From positions 7,730,032 through 7,794,031 of the forward strand of contig NC_043741.1 in NCBI RefSeq assembly GCF_004337985.1: DNA of 64,000 nucleotides, in the 5' to 3' direction. This document shows, piece after piece, positions 33,571 through 45,400 of the stretch (the stretch's first letter is position 1; the number at the start of each line of letters is the position of its first letter). The DNA comes from Pyricularia pennisetigena (Eukaryota; Ascomycota; Sordariomycetes; Magnaporthales; Pyriculariaceae). Below the pieces are notes generated by a model that was not told where the DNA came from, did no database searches, and saw only the letters and a program-made list of their open reading frames with translations. The position numbers were made by a program, and so were the translations under genes.

Positions 33571-34446
33571 TCACTTGCGGCTCCCATTCATCATCTTGTT
33601 CAAAATGACACCCCCGAGCGCGGCCCCGGCCTTCTGCCTGACGGGGTGCTCCCTCATGCCGTTGTCGACGACCCTGTTGATGGCGGCCGCACCCAGCGCC
33701 GCCGTCACCACGCGCCGCCCTTTGCTCCCGACCCAGCTGCCCGGGTCGTTGCGGATCTTGAGCGCCTCCACCCCGCCCGCCGTCAGCGCCGCCGACGCCG
33801 CCAGCCGGTTCAGCGACTTTCCCCGGCCCTCGTCGCCGCTGCTTCTGCTTCTGCTCCTGCTTCTGCTCCGGCTGCTCCTCGTTCTTCTGCTCCTCCTGGT
33901 CCTGTCGGTGCGCATGTCGCCGCCCGTGCTGTGTCTCCGGTGCGCCGGACGCTGGCGGTGCCTGTCCCCGTCTCTGTCTCTATCCCTGTCCCTGTCCCTG
34001 TCCCTGCCCCTGTCTCGCCCGCGGTCCCCGTCCCGGTGTCGGTGGTGCTCGTCCCGCCGCCGTGGCTGGTCGTGAGACCTGTGCCGGCGCCGGTCAGAGT
34101 CCCTGTGATACCGCTCCGAGTGATCCCTGTGCTGCTTTCGCTCCACGCTGCCGTCTCGTCGGTGGTGGGCACTACGAGCGCGGGAGACGTCGTCTCCCCG
34201 ACGGCGGCTGCGGCTGCTACTGCTGCTGTTGCTGCTGTACTTGGGAGGGAGGTAGTCGTACGCACGGGGCGTCTCGTCAAAGTGCACGCTGCGGTCCCGG
34301 GTGCGACGCCTTTCGTCGTCTCTGGAGTGGTGCCGCGGGTCGTAGTGGTAGTAGCTGTCGTCGTCGTAGCCGTCGTCGGATGATTCGTCTTCGTAGTACC
34401 TGCGGCGCCGGCCGCCGTAGCTGCTGTGGCGCCGCGAGTCGCTCAT
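33571..34446 (-). CDS. Arg/Ser/Asp-rich basic protein with Ala/Gly-rich C-terminal helix region, 291 aa
   Basis: Function not known. Single exon from the ATG at 34446. The N-terminal third is Tyr/Asp/Ser/Arg-rich. Residues about 110-165 are Arg/His/Asp repeats (RDRGRDRDRDRDRDR), then an RS tract (SRSRSRSRSRSS) at about 195-205. Residues about 215-290 are predicted helical and small-residue-rich (LAASAALTAGGVEALK, VVTAALGAAAINRVVDNG, QKAGAALGGVILNKMM), similar in style to fungal DUF3824-type proteins with glycine-zipper-like repeats. The RS/RD composition suggests RNA or nuclear association, but this is inference. The antisense strand is also open for about 280 codons because of the repetitive GC-rich codons. 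I take the minus strand because its C-terminal domain is not low-complexity. Confidence 0.75.
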   Translation of the reverse strand: MSDSRRHSSYGGRRRRYYEDESSDDGYDDDSYYHYDPRHHSRDDERRRTRDRSVHFDETPRAYDYLPPKYSSNSSSSSRSRRRGDDVSRARSAHHRRDGSVERKQHRDHSERYHRDSDRRRHRSHDQPRRRDEHHRHRDGDRGRDRGRDRDRDRDRDRDGDRHRQRPAHRRHSTGGDMRTDRTRRSRRTRSSRSRSRSRSRSSGDEGRGKSLNRLAASAALTAGGVEALKIRNDPGSWVGSKGRRVVTAALGAAAINRVVDNGMREHPVRQKAGAALGGVILNKMMNGSRK

Positions 34447-35521
34447 TTTTGTTTCTCTTCCCTGGTGAGGGATTGCGGGCTTGGATAGCTGGCCGTCTTC
34501 TCCTTGCCTTCACTGCTCGAGTTCTGGATTATGTTGGCGGCCCGAGGGTCGGCGATGCGAGAGCCGCTGCTGATAAAGCCAGGGCAACGAGGTGATGTTA
34601 TGATAATGCCGTTTGCCAAAAAGGCCTTCTATTCCTGTTTAGAGTCTTCATGCAATAGTAGTTTAAATTTATTTGTAGCTCAGGACCCTGATTGTGTTAT
34701 TTCAAGGCCCCCTCCTTTCAAGCGGGCGTTTCCCACGTTCCCACACTGCAATACTATTTCTATGCATCCCTGGGAGCAAACCCCCTGTAGTTTTTACTGC
34801 ACCTATGCGGAAAAACAGCTCCAGCATTGATAGCGCTGGGGAGGCAAACGTCATAGTCGGATTTTTGCAAGTCTACCAAGGTTCAGAGAGGAAATATAGT
34901 TCAGAGAACTTGGTTTTTTGGACCCTCCCCGTTCCCCATCTGACGTAGTCCCCGGGTGGATCGGCAAGGTCTCGGCGGGCCCCCCCGGCCAAGAGTTTAG
35001 TTCAGACTCCCCGGCCCCCGTCACCATGCGTGTGTGTGTGTGTGTGTGTGTGTGTGCATCTCGAAATTTCCGCGGCATGGTCTGTATACTACTCTAGTTC
35101 TACTGTGTCAAGTCGAATGGGATCATGGTCTGTTGATAAAACATCACGTGAACCCGCCCACGATCACCACGGTCGACCCTTTACTAGAACGAGAACGAGA
35201 ACGAGAACGAGAAACTAACCAGCCAACCTGATTTGTGTTCAATAAGAGATATCTGGGCAATGTTGGAATTTCACTAGTCCCAATGGGATTACGCTTCTGT
35301 ACCTATGGACAACCACCCAAAGATAGGCAGCACGATCAAGAGATACAATATCCGTGACAAAATGTCTGCATCCCTGCAAACTGTGTTCGGTCCGCCCTAT
35401 AAGAACAACGATACAACCTTCGAAGAATCTAGTACCGCTCAGCGTGGTCCAGTGAAAGCATCGAAGAACAAAAGAGAACCAACCATACTCCAGCGTACAA
35501 ATGACAACTCCCATCAGGGCT
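34447..35521. other. Intergenic with two microsatellites
   Basis: No gene recognised. It contains a TG repeat (35031-35056) and a GAGAAC-type repeat (about 35187-35214). Confidence 0.6.
35031..35056. repeat. TG dinucleotide microsatellite, 13 units
   Basis: Uninterrupted TG repeat in non-coding DNA. Confidence 0.95.
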
Positions 35522-37982
35522 TTAATCCGAGTCAGAACCCTCATCGCCGATCCCCAATAACGTCTTGTCCAAGTCGTCCAGACCGTCCTCTTCAGCCTCG
35601 CCCTCGGCTTCTACCCCGTCCATCGCATCACCATCCACGTCACCATCACCCTCCCCATCACTACCACTAGCCATGCCGAGCAGCAACTTGTCCACATCCT
35701 CCAGCTCGTCGGCATCCTCTCCTGTGTCTCTGAGCTTGGACAGTCGTGCTGGCCCCGTGCCATTAACGGCTGGCTTTTTGCTGCGCCTATTTGCACCGGC
35801 CGGACTGGCAGTGATCCTCCTCTTTGCGACACCATTGGCGAGGTTGCTTCCGCCCCGGGCTCCACCTCTCCGCCGCCGGATCTGCGCTCTCGGCGTTAAA
35901 GCCGAGTTGTGATCGATCTGGAAGCTTTCATCCTCATCACCCATGATCGAGTCATCTGCGCCCGCCATCATCGTCGCATCGCCGTCGTCCTCAGTCTCGT
36001 TGGGGTCTTGACCGTTGGTCGTCGCGTCGGGCGGCGGCGCCAAACGCTTCCTCTTGATGGTTGGGACATGCGTAACTGTGCTGTCTTCTGCGCCCGAAAG
36101 ACCCCACCTCTCGAGCCGCCTGGCAGCCCGCCGGAAAGCAGCTGCGTATGACGCCGCCTCCTCGCCATAGTCGTCCTCCTCGTGCACAAGCGGACACAGA
36201 CCCCCGAAGCCGCGCGCCCTGTACGGGGTCTTCTTTCCACCAATAACGGCGCAGTGCAACGCCGGGTCTGGGTGGCTGACGCCAGCAGCTGCTATTCTTT
36301 GGTGTTCAATCAGCGTCTCCTCGCCCTCGCTGTCTTCGACCGGATCCGGCATGGCAGGGTGGTCTGCGTCGGGCCCAGCTCGCAGTCTGCAGACGGCGCG
36401 GAAGATGGCACCATCTAGTCGCCGCGTCTTACGCGCGTAGTGGTGCTGCTTACGCACCCCACGATCCAGGATGTGATTGACGCGGGCCGATCGGTTGTGC
36501 TCCACTGCGATCTGATGTGCTGTGGGAGGCCGGGGTTTGCGACCCGTTCCACCGATTTCTTTCGGTTCAGGCGGAGCGGGCGACGATGCCCCCTCGAATA
36601 TCTGGTACTTGAGCGCTGCACCCGGCCTCTTGGCTGCAGCAGATCCAACCGGACCCGCGAGCTGTCGTGGCGTTGCTCTCGGAGGAGGAGTGGACCGGGT
36701 GCTGTCCATGTCCGACTCGTGCCGCGAGGGTCGCATTCTGGGGAGCACGGCGGGGCTGCCAGCGGCGAGAATCTCGTCTGGCCCGTTAGGCATAAAGACC
36801 CTCGGCCGTGCGCCGCGCTTGCTCTGAGTGTCCGTCACGAAAGCCTTGTCAGCATCGATAATTTTGGCACGCATTCGCTTCTTCTCCTCGCCGAACTCGC
36901 GCTCCTCGGGCGTATCCACGTTCTCCGGTGGGTCGCCGGGCTTGATCAGCTCTAGCCTCGGAACACCTTGGTTGGCAACGTCTAAACCGTAATCCACACC
37001 TGCACCGAATGGGTTCTCCTCGCAGCCCTCCTCGGTGAAATCCGATTCCAAGTAGAACCACATCATCCACAGGAAGGCACGGGCGCGCGACGCGGATGTG
37101 TACTGTGGCTTCATGACAAGGTCTTGGAACTCTTGGTCCGGAGGAAAATGCATCTCGGCGATCTTCGGCGCGTTGGCCGTAATGACAAAGAGGAGGTTCA
37201 CCGGGTTTGTCCGGGGGACGTCCAGGCTCTTGACACGGTCCAGAGAGTTGGGTTCAGCCCTGTCTTCGGCTCCTCCCTTAAGGATAGACTTGAGCCGAGG
37301 TGCATCTTGTAATTGCTTGTACGTATTGCTGTCTTGATGGGCTTGGAGTGATGGAATCGAATGGTATGTGCGCAGCTGAGCTCGCATTTCAGGAAAGACT
37401 GTACACGGCATAAGAGGTTAGTACTTGCACAAGTTGGCGGGTGTGTTAGAAGCCCAAGAGGTCGATGCACCATCACTCACAATTCAGAGTCGTGTTCATC
37501 CGGCCGATGTTTACCAGCAAGCAGACCATAGCCATGCCCTTTGCGGCCTCCCGGTCGCTGAGCAACTTGTCGCGCAGGACCTTGCTGGTCTTGCTGCTCC
37601 TGGACATGGTGTCGATGTAGAGATCGGCGAAACATTGCGGGCCAAGCCGGTCCTTTTCGTAGCTATTGGTAAAGACCTTGTGCTCATCGTCAAAGACTGC
37701 CTTGAGGAAGTCATATTGAATGTCCTCACGCCACAGCGGCTCGCCATCGTTCTTTTTCAAATGCCGAATTTTGCCGGCCTGGGCTGCAGAATGTGTAGAG
37801 TCGACCTTTCCAGAGCCGCGACCTTTGCGCTTTTCAGCGGGTTGAGGCGTCGATTCTGCCATCCTCGTGTCTTCGTCCTCGGTTGCGTGCGCGAAGGACT
37901 TGTTGTTGTCACCGTGTCCAGGCGAGCTTGGGGGCTCGGCGTCGTTGTCGGACATGGCGGCGGGAGAACTGGGAGATGCCAT
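35522..37982 (-). CDS. IES1: INO80 chromatin remodelling complex subunit Ies1, 2 exons, 792 aa
   Basis: Likely nuclear subunit of the INO80 remodeller. Exon 1 37982-37481, intron 37480-37399 (82 bp, GTGAGT..ACAG), exon 2 37398-35522. The splice joins NTTLN to FFPEMRAQLRTYHSIPSLQ, and the lengths sum to 793 codons. The conserved Ies1 region spans the junction: LKKNDGEPLWREDIQYDFL, then FADLYIDTMSRSSKTSKVLR, then MAMVCLLVNIGRMNTTLN. It continues through NPVNLLFVITANAPKIAEMHFP and RARAFLWMMWFYLESDFTE. The middle is disordered with basic clusters. The C-terminal 150 residues hold basic stretches (ARIQ-type RRRRGGAR) followed by a very acidic tail (DGEGDGDVDGDAMDG). The ATG at 37982 is followed by a second in-frame Met nine codons on, which could be the real start. 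Confidence 0.9.
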
Positions 37983-39308
37983 GATAAAAAGGAGGGGTGC
38001 AGGAGCGAAGAAAAAAAGTGATCAAACCTTGATTGGGCAGTAAATCAAGACAAACGGACGAAGGTTAGGGGCTAGATGGGACGGATGGTGCGACGGCGAA
38101 TGACGACAAGCACCGGGCCCAGAAGCTGCAAGCCAACACTCAAATCCGTGAGCGCGACGATACGTGTATCATCTCGAAATGCACAATCACGACCGGGCGA
38201 ATAAATTAATGTTTGGGGGCTTGTCGATCAAAATCACTCGACGATTGATGACAATTATTATGCTTTGTTCGTTGATGAAAGATTTGTGCTCGACAGAGAT
38301 TTGACTGTTAATTTTGGTTGGCAAAAGCGAAAGCAAAGCTGGCTGTGATCGGGTACGAAAACTTTACCCGGTATGCCAGGTTGGTGTGGTGGTCGTGCGA
38401 GGACGCGACGGCCTGTGGGAGCGGGAGCACTACCCCATCGCGTTGAATTGAGTGAAACAATTTCTGGGCGTCAGTCAACGACGCTACCGCATTACGAGAC
38501 CTTGTGATGGGAAAGCTCCCGAGACCCGAACAGCAGGGACAAGACGCGATCAGCTGACGTAACATGACAGTGGCCAATAGGAAGTCTGTGTTGCAGCTGC
38601 TTCCTCTCGCGCAAGGGTGAGCTTCTGACTCGATTTGCGATTTGCCTGCATTACATTACATACAGTATACCCAAATTTCTAGGACCAACACGCCGGCCGT
38701 ACACATTGCCCGCTAGGCTTGCTAGGGTAGTAGTGAAGTTGGATTTGTTTTATTTCACCATCGTAGATTTACGCGAACAGTCTCGTGCTACTTGAAGTCT
38801 ATTTTTTTTTTTATTCCCAGTCTTCAGCGCTCTATGGCAGCGACAAACTGGCGAGCATTCGGCTCCCAAGCACAATGCCGGCCGATGGCAGCTAGGAATG
38901 GTGTCCTGTCTCTGCCAACGCCGAACTCGACGATTATATATAACTTGCCAAAAAAAGGCCCAAGATGAGGTATATGTTGATGGCTATGTAGCTCTCTGTT
39001 GATGAACCTAGATGGCCCAATGTTTTGGAACGTCACGGGTGGATTAGCTGTGATGCCCCACCATAGCGCCTATTGTGCAAGCAATCTATCGGTATTGCGG
39101 CGGGGTTTCTGAGGGGGTCATCGTATCAATCCTCGAATACAGCATATTTGGTTCGCAATTTGTTTGAATGCACCCAGTCATGAACAAAAGATAAGGAGTT
39201 AAGATATTATCGACGTTTACAGAATATACTTCCTTCGCAGCTATTCATATATTTGGTCTGAGACAGCGATTTCACATCATACACTCCAAAACTCAGATAG
39301 CTATCATT
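37983..39308. other. Divergent intergenic region between IES1 and the 2OG oxygenase
   Basis: About 1.3 kb, no domain-bearing frame on either strand. It holds both promoters. Nothing else recognised. Confidence 0.6.
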
Positions 39309-40555
39309 ATGGCGACCGCCGCCAAAATACCCGTCATCGACCTGGCGTCCAAAGACGAAGCGCAGGTTGCAAAGGATCTGGTCGATGCGGCTGTTGAGCA
39401 TGGCTTTGTGTATATCAAGAACCAAGGCAAAGACATTCCAGTGGATGCAATAGACGGTGCCTTTGACCTGGTGAGTTTCTTTTGCTTACCCATAGCTGAC
39501 CACAATACTGAGTCTCTAGCAGGCAAGGAAGCTGTTTGCGTCACCAATGGAGGAAAAGACATCATGTCCCATTCAAAAAGACAACCGCGGATACTCGGGC
39601 ATGCATGTCGAAACTTTGGATCCTGCAAACCAAAGGGTCGGCGATTTTAAAGAGTATGTTGGTATTTTGCCGGCTCTTGGCAGACAAACCCCAGACTTCA
39701 AGATCCGTACGAGCAGCTTTTTCTACTGAATCAGGAAATTGCTCTCATTGGGCCTCACCCACGCTCACTCATTAACCTCTTACTTATAGGGCGTTCAATT
39801 TTGGCGAGTGCAAAGACGGCAAGCCTCAGCAACCGCTCCCGCCAGCGCTCACCCCGCACGCTGATCAAATCGGCGCCTTCTTCGACCACTGCTACCGGCT
39901 AGCCCTGAAGCTCAACACGCTCCTCGGCATCGGTCTCGCGACCGACCCCCCGAGCTTCTTCCGCGACGCGCACCTCCGCGAACGTGGGCCCTCAGGAAGC
40001 ATCCTGCGCATGCTGCACTACCCACCGCTCGGCGATGCCGCGGGCGCCTCGGCTGACGACGTGCGGGCCGGCGCACACTCGGACTACGGCAGCCTGACGC
40101 TGCTGTTCCGCCTGCGCGGTCAGGCCGGGCTCGAGATCCTAACGCCCGAGGGGAGCTGGGCGCCCGTGCCCGTCACGCCGCCGAGGACCGAGGACGACCC
40201 ATCCCCGCCGATCCTGGTCAACATTGGCGACCTCCTCAGCTACTGGACGGCGGGCCTTCTGCGGTCAACGGTGCATCGCGTCGTGTTCCCGGTCGCCGGC
40301 GGGATGGAGGGTGAGACGGCGGTTGACCCGAGGTACAGCATGGCATTCTTCTGCCACCCGGTCGGGAACGCAGCGCTGGAGCCGGTGCCGAGCGAGAGGG
40401 TACGGGCCGAAGGTCTAAAGGCTGCCGCTAGGGAGGGAAATCCATATGCGCTCAAGAGAGATGAGGTCTTGACAGCAGACGAGCACCTGCAAATGAGACT
40501 GCGGGCGAGCTATGCAGGGCTATATGGCGGTGACGGTAAGGAAGGATGCTCGTGA
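39309..40555 (+). CDS. 2-oxoglutarate/Fe(II)-dependent dioxygenase, isopenicillin N synthase-like, 3 exons, 352 aa
   Basis: Soluble non-haem iron oxygenase; substrate unknown. Exons 39309-39470, 39523-39653, 39790-40555. Introns are 52 and 136 bp with GT..AG ends, total 353 codons. DIOX_N domain at about residues 7-110 (IPVIDLASKDEAQVAKDL, HGFVYIKNQG). 2OG-FeII_Oxy domain at about 170-290. Iron ligands are visible as HSD in AGAHSDYGSLTLL and the distal His in STVHRVVFP. The 2-oxoglutarate-binding RxS is in DPRYSMAFF. ILRMLHYPP precedes the first ligand, as in the family. The first exon and intron boundaries are supported by continuous family similarity across both junctions (AFDL to ARKLFASP; VGDFKE to AFNFGECKDG). 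No biosynthetic cluster neighbours are present apart from the transporter downstream, 1.9 kb away. Confidence 0.9.
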
Positions 40556-42498
40556 TTCAGCTAACGATATAAAAGGCCGTTTGTGTTGGCAATGTATTCG
40601 TAGCTGCAAGGAGCAACCTTGCATGCTGTATTACCTACACTTCTCCTCCGTGATCCCGTGCTGCGACTTAGGGAGCAATAACAGCTTCCAAGCCGCCTAG
40701 ACCGCTAAGAAGTTAAGAAAGTGCCTGCTGTACCTCGCGGGAATGAGAGACCTAAAAACCGGTTATCTCCGCGACCGCGTGTACAATGACTGGGAGGTTG
40801 CAAGGTCAATGCGGAAGAGTGGGCAAAATCCTGCCGCCCATGTGTCGATAATCTCGGCCGAGATTTAGGTTGTTTTTAGTAGAGTACTATACGAGGGAGT
40901 TTGGACTGCAAGCGCATGGCTACCTTGCTTTCAGTGAAAAATCGACCGAACGAGACCTTATACCCGGTACATAGTCAATTACAAGAATGCGTGGCCCTAG
41001 AAGTTAGGGACCAGATGAGGTACACACTACTCCAGTCTTAAGGCCAGTAAAATCCCGATTACAGGGTTCAGCCTGCAAGGAAATACGAAGATATGAATCG
41101 GGAGCATTCACCTTGGCTACTACGTGCAGCGACACCGGTCTATTATTGTAATTGTACTGTAAACTTAAATTCCACGCCTATTTTTGAGCTTAGATACATT
41201 AGTTGACAGATCACCTCTTCGCAGGGAAACGGTTTTGAATATTTTAGGTAGCATCATTACGCAGTCATCGCAACGGTCTTTTTTTTTTATCGGCAATTGC
41301 AACCTGAGCTGATTGGCGTATTCGATACCAAAGCGACTAAGACCACCCGCTAGTCTGGACTTGTACTACCGCAAACAACACATCAACTGCGGGCTACTAT
41401 TCCCCATATAATGTAATTCGTCATTATGTTTTGGACTTTTGGATTGTGGGTTGTATCACAGTAAGAAAAGCAACCATCAACTAACTAACTGCACCTACGG
41501 ACAGACGACCGGACATGATGTACCGAGGCCGTAGCCAAGCCCGTACCTTGCCCATTCCGATAGATAAAGCAATCGTTACCGTTCATTTTGTTTGAGTCAC
41601 AAATAAGCAGGGCTTTAGACACAAAAAGAGACAACAAAAATCCAGCCGCTTCATCAATTTGTCATCTCGGCCTTCTGTAAAGCGCGAGCGCAAAACCTGA
41701 AAGAGGCAGGATCAAGGCAAGGGATGATGAATGACCCGCTATTATTGCTTGCTTACCTCTACTGCGACCATGCTCCTTCCCTGCTCTCCCCATACCCGGA
41801 TGTCTTGCCGCCATTCGCGAATGCATCCCCTTGAGCCCTTTCTGTTTGCCCCGGCTTCTTGGCTCTCGATCAAACCCAAAAAGATTGCAAATCTAAATCC
41901 CACAATGACTCTTGGTTTGCTTACACACCCCAGAGGGACGCGAATGCTTTCAAGACATGGAAACCCGCAACCACTTTTGATACAAACATATATACATGCA
42001 TAATATATACAGTAATTGATCAACCGGTGAATGTATGGATGACTGCCTTCTTCGTCGAGTCACCCTGCTGACGTGCACCAATCAGCTCAATGGGTTTCCT
42101 TTTCACGACACGCAAGCCATCCATCAGCCTACGGTACCGTAGAAGAGGATCCAGCAGGTACGGGGGTACTGCACGCCCGAGCCGACCCGACCCATTTTGG
42201 TAACAACCCCGTGTTATGTCCGTCCCCTTTTGCCCCCTTTCGAAGTTACAGTGTGGTTGAGACATTGTTAAATACGGTATACGACAGTACTGCAGTACTT
42301 GTTGCTCAGTGCTGACGCCGCTGAGAATAAAAGTACCCACTAAACTGCCGGGCTTACCATGTATGGTAACTGATCCTTTCTGAAGTCTGGTCCGGCCCTT
42401 GGTTTGCACATAAGGTTGCCTCTCCTTCTCCACCGTCATACAATCTTCTTCTTGTCCGTCACGCAAGACGCACCATAGCAGCGAACAAAAAAACAGCC
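40556..42498. other. Intergenic, 1.9 kb, no gene seen
   Basis: Ordinary composition with scattered stops in all frames and no recognised RNA or repeat. The right part is the promoter of the ABC transporter. Confidence 0.6.
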
Positions 42499-45400
42499 AT
42501 GACAGGTCCACCACCAAAATATGGACCGGGATCCAGGAGGACTACCTCCAGTGATCCTAATACTAGGAACCAGACGCAAGATGATCAGGAGGGGATAGTT
42601 TCGGACGCTACAATGAGCCGGGAAGCCGACTTCATTCGGCCTTTCGCTCAAAGTCCCGTCCCAGAATCCAGCGCCGACCTAGATGACGCTACCTCATCCG
42701 ACGAGGAAAAGGACCGGCGCCAATCTTCAATAGAATCCCTTTCACTGCCTGCAACTGTAACAACAAACAGCTTGCACCGCACAAAAAGCACAGCCACCGA
42801 CGTATCCGCCACCTACTCGACGCACCTACGCGCGCTCCAGCAAGAATGGACCGCTCGGCCGTGGTACCGTAAACTTAATCCGTTGCGCTGGGGTGGCATA
42901 CCCCCGCTGCCGGACGAGCGTAGACCGTGCCCAGAGGCCGACGCCGGCTTCCTGAGCAAACTGCTTTTCTCATGGCAGGGCCCGCTCATGAAGACGGGCT
43001 ACCGCCGCAGCCTACAGCTGACCGACATCTGGGCTGTGAACCCTCAACGTGCCGTCGAGCCCATGTCGGATCGCGTGCGGGCCTCTTTCAAGAAGCGCGT
43101 CGCCGCCGGCCAGAAGTTCCCGCTCGCCCTCGCTATTCACGAGGCATTCTTCCGCGAGTTTTGGCTGGGTGGCTTCTGCTCGCTGATATCGACGTTGATG
43201 CAGGTCCTGTCGCCCTTCATGCTGCGCTTTCTGATCCAGTTCGCAACGGATGCTTACAACGCCGCCAATGAAGGGACGCCAGCTCCGCCAGTGGGCACGG
43301 GAGCTGGGCTCATCGTCGGAGTGGTCTTGATGCAGGTCGCACAAAGCTTGGCTATGAACCACTTTATATACCATGGCATGATATGTGGCGGGCAGTCCAG
43401 GGCAAGCCTAATTCAGTTGGTGTATGAGAAAAGTATGGTCCTGTCCGGCAGGGCCAAGGCGGGCGGGACCAAAGACGACAACGAGACCAAGGACAACAAG
43501 GAAACGGAGGATAAGAAAAATAAGAAGAAGAAGGGAGGCAAGGGCGGCGTCAATCCCGAGGGCCAGGGCGCAGGCTGGGCAAATGGCCGGATTGTTAACC
43601 TGATGAGTGTGGACACGTACCGCGTCGACCAGGCGTTTGGTCTATTCCACGTCATTTGGACGGCCCCGCTCGCGTGTGTGATCACATTGATCGTACTGCT
43701 CATCAACATCACGTACTCTGCCCTTGCCGGTTTCGCACTCTTGGTCATTGGTGTCCCGATCCTGACGCGGGCCATCAAGTCTTTGTTCATACGGCGGAAG
43801 GGCATCAACCGAATCACGGATCAGCGTGTTTCGCTGACTCAAGAGATTCTGCAGTCGGTACGGTTCGTCAAGTACTTTGGCTGGGAGAGCAGCTTCATTG
43901 CACGGCTTCACGAGCTCCGCGCTCGCGAGATATCGGCCATCCAGATGCTCCTGTCCATCCGCAACGCCATCCTGGCCGTCAGTCTGTCGCTGCCCATTTT
44001 TGCGTCCATGCTGTCTTTTATCACATATTCGCTCTCGGGCCACAACCTAAACCCAGCCCAGATCTTCTCAAGTTTGGCGCTCTTCAACGGCCTGCGGATG
44101 CCACTTAACCTGCTACCTCTTGTCATTGGGCAGATCACGGATGGGTGGTCCTCGCTCAAGCGGATCGAGGAGTTTCTGCTGGCCGAGGAGCAGAATGAGG
44201 ATGTGGTGAAGAGGATGGACGGCGAGAATGCCATCGAGATGCACGGAGCCTCCTTCACGTGGGAGAAGACTCCTGTGCAGGAGAAGGACGGCGAGAAGGA
44301 CAAGAAGACTGCTAATGCCGCTGGAAAGGAGAAGCCTGGACCGGAGAACGGCGAGGGCACAACCGACAGCCCGCTCGCAAAAACGGAGCGGGAGCCGTTC
44401 CACCTCGAGGAGCTCAACCTTGCCATTGGACGCAGAGAGCTCATCGCTGTCATTGGAAGCGTGGGCAGTGGCAAGTCATCCCTGCTGGCCGCGCTGGCCG
44501 GAGACATGCGTAAAACGGCGGGAGAGGTTGTTTTGGGAGCTTCGAGGGCTTTTTGTCCCCAGTATTCATGGATCCAAAACACGACCGTCCGAGACAACAT
44601 TCTGTTTGGCAAGGAGATGGACGAGCCCTGGTATAGGGAGGTCATCAAAGCGTATGTCGGACCTGGAAACCCCCGGAATCCAGAACTTCTGTCAGGTGAA
44701 AGAGTATTGCTTGCTAACAAAATGGTGACGGTAGATGTGCTCTTCAACCGGACTTGGACATGCTCCCCAACGGTGATCTGACCGAGATTGGCGAACGCGG
44801 CATCACCATCTCGGGAGGACAGAAACAAAGGCTGAACATTGCGCGTGCAATCTATTTCGATGCCAACATGGTTCTCATGGACGATCCACTGAGTGCCGTC
44901 GACGCTCATGTTGGGCGCCACATATTTGACAACGCAATCCTAGGTTTGCTAGGTGAAAAGTGCCGAATTTTAGCGACACATCAACTATGGGTCCTCAACC
45001 GCTGCGACCGCATAGTATGGATGGAGGCTGGCAAGATCCAAGCCGTCGGCACCTTTGATGATCTTGTACACAACCATGAAGGGTTCAAGCAGCTCATGGA
45101 AACCCATGCGCTCGAGGAGAAGAAGGATGAAAAGAAGGCCGACGACGAAAGCGTTGGGGATGGTGAAGACACCAAGGACACAAAGGAGAAGCAGCCTGGT
45201 GACAATATCAAGTTGAAGAAGGGCAAGTCCCTGATGCAGACCGAGGAGCAGGCCGTCGCTAGCGTGCCGTGGTCAGTCTACGACGACTACATCCGGGCTT
45301 CTGGCAGCATCCTAAACGCGCCCCTGACAATAGTCCTGCTCATCGTAGCTCAGGGTGCCAATATCGCCACGGCCTTGTGGCTGTCGTACTGGACGTCGGA

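Noticed and set aside
33532..34383. Long plus-strand frame (283 codons) rich in Val, Pro, Ala and Ser
   Set aside because: It is the antisense of the Arg/Ser/Asp-rich gene at 33571-34446. Repetitive GC-rich codons keep both strands open, and its product is pure low complexity.
35031..35056. CRISPR or other regularly spaced array
   Set aside because: Only simple microsatellites and homopolymers were seen. There are no spaced repeats, and the organism is a fungus.
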